DNA of 8,166 bases, from assembly GCA_003158365.1 (NCBI GenBank), contig PMIW01000123.1, positions 6,565 through 14,730 on the forward strand, given 5' to 3'. Of this stretch, positions 4,888-8,166 are shown one piece after another; position 1 is the stretch's first letter; every line of letters begins with the position of its first letter. A program made the translations under genes and the position numbers. Source of the DNA: Ignavibacteriota bacterium. GTDB lineage: Bacteria; Bacteroidota; Ignavibacteria; Tepidaquicellales; Tepidaquicellaceae. Under the pieces are notes generated by a model. That model did not search any database, was not told the DNA's origin, and saw nothing but the letters and a program-made list of their open reading frames with translations.

Positions 4888-7467
4888 ATGTCAACTAATA
4901 TATTTTTGAGCATCAGCAAGTTTAAATTTATTTTACTTTTTACAATATTTATTTTTCTTTTAAGCAATTTCGTTTATTCGCAAAATGACACCGTTAATTC
5001 GGAGTTAAAAGTGAGTGTGACAAATGAAAAGTACAGAAAACTGAGTAATGCATTAATAACAGTAAAAGGTACCGATGGAAAATTCAGCGACAGCATTAAT
5101 ACAAATACTTCGGGAACAAATACTTTTAACCTGAAAGCGGGAAAATATTCAGTAACGGTCACGCTAGAAGGATATATTTCTTACGAAAATAATGATGTTG
5201 AAATTCTGAAGGGCGGGAACAAAGAAATTACAGCTGTACTTACGAATAAAATTTACACTACGGAAGAGATAGACGTGGAGGGTGTTTTCAGGCAAAGCCA
5301 GAAAGATTTAAGGACAAGTTTATTCAACATAGCTCCTAAAAATATAAAAATACTTCCGGGTGCTTTTGAGGATGTAATGCGTTCGCTGAAATCACTACCC
5401 GGAATATCTTCTCCGAATGATTTTACTTCACAGCTAGTGATACGCGGGTCGGGACCCGACCAGAATCTAATAATAATGGATGAAGTCGAGATATTTAATC
5501 CATACAGGTTATACGGGCTTGTCAGCATGTTTAATCCCGAGACTTTAAGCGACATCAACCTGATTACCGGCGGGTTTCCCGCAAAATACGGCGACAGGCT
5601 TTCGGCAGTGCTTGACGTATTAAACAGGGAAGGAAACAGGGACAGGAATTTTGATTTCATGACCAATATTAATATTGCAAGTGCGAATCTGATTTTACAG
5701 GGGAAGAATCCTTTGGACATTCCGGGTTCGTGGATTGTATCATCGAGAAGGACATATTATGATTTGATACTTGGTCCTTTTGCGCGAAAGCAGAAATTAA
5801 TTACCGATGATTCGTCGTTCCCTTCGTTCGAGGATTTGCAGATGAAGTTTGCATTCGGTCCTTTTAACAAACACAAATTCATCGTGAATGGAATTTTTTC
5901 GAGGGACGGAGTTGCGATAATTCCGGGACCGGACAGAACGAATCCCGACAGTGTAAGCGTAAATGATGTTACGACTAACAATGTTGTTTCTATTGGCTGG
6001 CATTACATTTCAAATGCTAATTTCATTTCAAAGACAACATTATCGTGGTATAAAAACAAAGGTGACAATGATTTTGAAGGTGATATAATAGACCCGTTAA
6101 TAAACAAAGAAAATTTAACGCCCGGTCAAAGGGATTCTTTAAAATCAATAGGCGCACTTCTCGGATTTAATTTTACTTCAAAATACAATTTCACAAAATA
6201 TTCACTCGGAAACAGGTCTGTTTATGTAAGCGGAAACAATAAATACGAATTCGGAGGGGGAGTGGACATGATAAAAACAGATTTGACATATACTTTGCAG
6301 CTCGATGATAATTTCAAAGCATATTTAAGTTCATTACCGGGGATGCAGGCACTGCTCGAGGATTTTAACATAACGGGTGATAATAATTACAGGGCGAACA
6401 TATACGGACAGGGAAGATTCCAGATAAAAGAAAAGTTTTATTACCAGCCGTCGCTGAGGATGGATTATTATTCATTTTTAAAAGCTGTATATGTTTCGCC
6501 GAGAATTAATTTCGGATATATTATAAATCCTTTAACTACTATCAGAAGCGCGGTCGGACTATATTACCAGTCACCGGGTTACGAGAAACTTGTTGACAAC
6601 ATGACCTTTTATGATTTATCGACAATAGCAGGAGAGAGATTAAAAGCTGAACGCTCGATACATTTCATATTAGGGATTGACAGGTGGCTTAACAATGAAT
6701 GGCAGGTAAGGATAGAAAGCTATTATAAACGATTCGATAATTTAATTGTGCAGGAAATGCTGACAGGATATAAATATGAATATTATCCGCTTGACCCTAA
6801 TAATCACAATGCAAGCTATTTAAAAAATCCCGCGAACTGGTACAGGTCAACGGATAAGATAGCCTATGATTCCGTGACAGCAAATCCAATCAATGGTGCG
6901 ACAGGGGATGCATACGGAATTGAATTCAGCCTTGAAAAAAAATATTTAAGCCCGACAACAAAGCTAACAGGCTGGATAAACTTATCTTTTTCGAAAACGA
7001 CAAGAGTAAGGGACGGACTTGAAAAGCCGTTCAGGTTCGACCAGCCCATAATTGCGAATATAGTTTTGAATTATACAGTGAATAACTGGTTTGAAATAGG
7101 GGCAAGATGGTCATATGCAACAAATTTTCCATATACAAAACCGGTTGGAGTAACGCCGAGAGTATCGAATGACAGTTTAGTGATAAATCCTTTTACCAAC
7201 CAGGTGATATTCAATCTGGATATGGGTGGTGAAATAAACAGGTACAATGAGAGAAGGCCTGATTATCACAGGCTGGATTTACGCTTTACGGCATATACAA
7301 AATTCTGGAAAGCGGACTGGTCATTTTATTTAGATGTAGTAAATGTTTACAACAGGAAAAATGTATTAGGGTATAAATATACATTGCAGTCTGACCTGAG
7401 TATAAAACAGGAAACTACAGGAATGGTGCCGATACTTCCGACTCTGGGACTGAGTGCAAGATTTTAA
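4888..7467 (+). CDS. TonB-dependent outer-membrane receptor with carboxypeptidase-regulatory-like N-terminal domain
   Basis: This 859-residue protein is an outer-membrane beta-barrel transporter driven by TonB. A signal peptide covers about residues 1-31 with likely cleavage in FVYS/QND. A carboxypeptidase-regulatory-like (CarboxypepD_reg) beta-sandwich follows at about 38-120, with the typical GKYSVTVTLEGY strand. TTEEIDVEG (124-132) may be the Ton box. The plug is at about 145-250 (LPGISSPND, LVIRGSGPDQNLIIMDEV, NPYRLYGLVSMFNPE, GGFPAKYGDRLSAVLDV). The rest is barrel, ending in GLSARF with the expected terminal Phe. The substrate is unknown. No SusD-like lipoprotein lies downstream in view, so a glycan SusCD pair is not supported. 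An in-frame TAA (4885-4887) directly before the ATG rules out any start further upstream. A TTG at residue 7 would give an even more standard signal peptide, but ATG is preferred. Confidence 0.94.
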   Translation: MSTNIFLSISKFKFILLFTIFIFLLSNFVYSQNDTVNSELKVSVTNEKYRKLSNALITVKGTDGKFSDSINTNTSGTNTFNLKAGKYSVTVTLEGYISYENNDVEILKGGNKEITAVLTNKIYTTEEIDVEGVFRQSQKDLRTSLFNIAPKNIKILPGAFEDVMRSLKSLPGISSPNDFTSQLVIRGSGPDQNLIIMDEVEIFNPYRLYGLVSMFNPETLSDINLITGGFPAKYGDRLSAVLDVLNREGNRDRNFDFMTNINIASANLILQGKNPLDIPGSWIVSSRRTYYDLILGPFARKQKLITDDSSFPSFEDLQMKFAFGPFNKHKFIVNGIFSRDGVAIIPGPDRTNPDSVSVNDVTTNNVVSIGWHYISNANFISKTTLSWYKNKGDNDFEGDIIDPLINKENLTPGQRDSLKSIGALLGFNFTSKYNFTKYSLGNRSVYVSGNNKYEFGGGVDMIKTDLTYTLQLDDNFKAYLSSLPGMQALLEDFNITGDNNYRANIYGQGRFQIKEKFYYQPSLRMDYYSFLKAVYVSPRINFGYIINPLTTIRSAVGLYYQSPGYEKLVDNMTFYDLSTIAGERLKAERSIHFILGIDRWLNNEWQVRIESYYKRFDNLIVQEMLTGYKYEYYPLDPNNHNASYLKNPANWYRSTDKIAYDSVTANPINGATGDAYGIEFSLEKKYLSPTTKLTGWINLSFSKTTRVRDGLEKPFRFDQPIIANIVLNYTVNNWFEIGARWSYATNFPYTKPVGVTPRVSNDSLVINPFTNQVIFNLDMGGEINRYNERRPDYHRLDLRFTAYTKFWKADWSFYLDVVNVYNRKNVLGYKYTLQSDLSIKQETTGMVPILPTLGLSARF

Positions 7468-7549
7468 TAAATCTCGGATTCAATAATATTCACATTTCTT
7501 TTATTTATTGCAGTACTTAAATTCAAAAAAAATAAAGGTTTCAGGTAAA

Positions 7550-8166
7550 ATGAAAAAATCAATTTATATTATCATTTTTATTTCAGTAATTTTTCTATCC
7601 CGACTTGATGCTCAATGGGTTTATACAAACGGTCCTTATGGAGCGACTGTGCAAGCACTTATTTCAAAAAGCGGAAATATGTATGCAGGTACTCAGGGAG
7701 GCGGAGTATACATAACAACAAACAACGGGATAAACTGGGCTGCTTCAAATTCGGGATTAAGTGCAACGAATATTTATTCATTGGCTGTACTGGGTAATAA
7801 TCTTTTTGCCGGTGCATATGGGGGTTGTTTTATTTCTACAAATAACGGTACAAGCTGGGCGGCAGTAAATTCGGGTCTGACAGCAAGCGATATACATGCA
7901 CTGGCTGTAAGCGGGACAAATTTATTTGCAGGAACATATTCGGGAGTATTTATTTCAACCAATAACGGTTCGAACTGGACATTAATAAATAACGGATTAT
8001 CTACTACAACTATACAAACACTAGCAGTATCGGGGACAAATATATTTGCAGGAACATTCGGAGGGGGAATTTTTCTCACGACGGATAATGGTGCAAACTG
8101 GTCACCTGTAAATAACGGATTAGGCAGTATTTATATATACAGTATCGTTACAAACGGTACAAATCT
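7550..8166 (+). CDS. Secreted Asp-box (BNR-type) repeat protein, 3' end missing
   Basis: The gene starts at an ATG 82 bp after the receptor stop and stays open to the right window edge, with 205 complete codons. The N-terminus MKKSIYIIIFISVIFLS followed by RLDAQW is a signal peptide with probable cleavage after DA. No lipobox cysteine is present. From residue 34 on, the protein consists of repeats of 40-41 residues, each with a [IV]xxLAVxGxN strand, an [LI]FAGTxxGG stretch, an Asp-box-like STNNGxxW turn and a NSGL/NNGL end. Four units are complete and a fifth begins. Such repeats form beta-propeller blades in BNR/sortilin/YCF48-like proteins. In Bacteroidota-related bacteria they are often secreted by the type IX system, whose sorting domain would lie at the missing C-terminus. 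Function is unknown; adhesion, glycan binding or surface structure are guesses. AGG at 7543-7545 is too close to the ATG to be a good ribosome site. Confidence 0.88.
   Translation, partial: MKKSIYIIIFISVIFLSRLDAQWVYTNGPYGATVQALISKSGNMYAGTQGGGVYITTNNGINWAASNSGLSATNIYSLAVLGNNLFAGAYGGCFISTNNGTSWAAVNSGLTASDIHALAVSGTNLFAGTYSGVFISTNNGSNWTLINNGLSTTTIQTLAVSGTNIFAGTFGGGIFLTTDNGANWSPVNNGLGSIYIYSIVTNGTN
7649..8134 (+). repeat. Four tandem ~120-bp coding repeats (Asp-box units)
   Basis: Units run 7649-7771 (41 codons), 7772-7891 (40), 7892-8011 (40) and 8012-8134 (41), and a fifth starts at 8135. Units 3 and 4 still resemble each other at DNA level (for example GGGACAAAT then ATTTGCAGGAACAT in both). 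Units 1 and 2 have diverged more. The array continues beyond the window edge, so the full copy number is unknown. Confidence 0.85.

Noticed and set aside
4761..4967. Minus-strand 68-codon open frame across the divergent gap and the receptor signal peptide
   Set aside because: It overlaps the receptor start antisense, its composition reflects AT-rich DNA, and it has no recognisable features.
5253..5720. Minus-strand 155-codon open frame inside the receptor gene
   Set aside because: It is antisense to the conserved plug domain and has no protein-family resemblance.
7468..7549. Terminator or promoter between the receptor and the repeat protein
   Set aside because: No GC-rich hairpin with T-run and no TAnnTTTG-like box was found in the 82 bp; the genes may be co-transcribed, but this is not shown.
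7774..8079. Minus-strand 101-codon open frame with repeated sequence
   Set aside because: Its apparent repeats (PANxFVP, and so on) are the reverse reading of the Asp-box coding repeats; the plus-strand gene explains it.
7649..8134. Repeat array as a possible CRISPR
   Set aside because: Units are contiguous ~120-bp coding repeats in frame, with no short direct repeat/spacer pattern.

Overview
The window looks like a chromosomal segment from an AT-rich, Gram-negative bacterium of the Bacteroidota/Chlorobi/Ignavibacteria kind. The basis is a large TonB-dependent receptor with an N-terminal carboxypeptidase-regulatory-like domain, a secreted Asp-box (BNR-type) repeat protein of the sort common in Ignavibacteria-like genomes, and start codons that mostly lack a Shine-Dalgarno sequence. 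The phylum is an inference; no rRNA or other marker gene is present. Six protein-coding genes are visible, two of them cut by the window ends. No RNA gene, insertion sequence, prophage or CRISPR array was seen.

Layout. (1) 1-839, plus: the 3' part of an HtrA/Deg serine protease with one PDZ domain, closed by a clear intrinsic terminator at 865-894. (2) 962-4721, minus, four genes read right to left: an MBOAT O-acyltransferase, an SGNH-type partner overlapping its 3' end, then after a 122-bp gap a membrane-anchored LytM/M23 peptidase and a bactofilin. (3) 4722-4887: an AT-rich divergent intergenic region. (4) 4888-7467, plus: an 859-residue TonB-dependent outer-membrane receptor. (5) 7550 to the window end, plus: the start of a secreted protein built from ~40-residue Asp-box repeats.

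How the genes may work together. The minus-strand block is a cell-envelope cluster. Bactofilin plus M23 endopeptidase is a known cell-shape pairing (for example CcmA with Csd1-type peptidases in Helicobacter). MBOAT plus SGNH is the architecture of polymer O-acetylation systems (AlgI/AlgJ/AlgX-like, PatA/PatB-like). Because O-acetylation of peptidoglycan is known to limit lytic enzymes, side-by-side placement suggests, but does not prove, that acetylation and cutting of the wall are linked here. The HtrA protease, TonB receptor and repeat protein are envelope or secreted functions without an evident pathway link to that block.

Nothing here is clearly a new system. The points most worth a second look are the adjacency of the two wall-related gene pairs, the GTG start of the SGNH gene with a perfect AGGAGG inside the 3' end of the MBOAT gene, a perfect palindrome upstream of the peptidase gene, and the tandem-repeat secreted protein.
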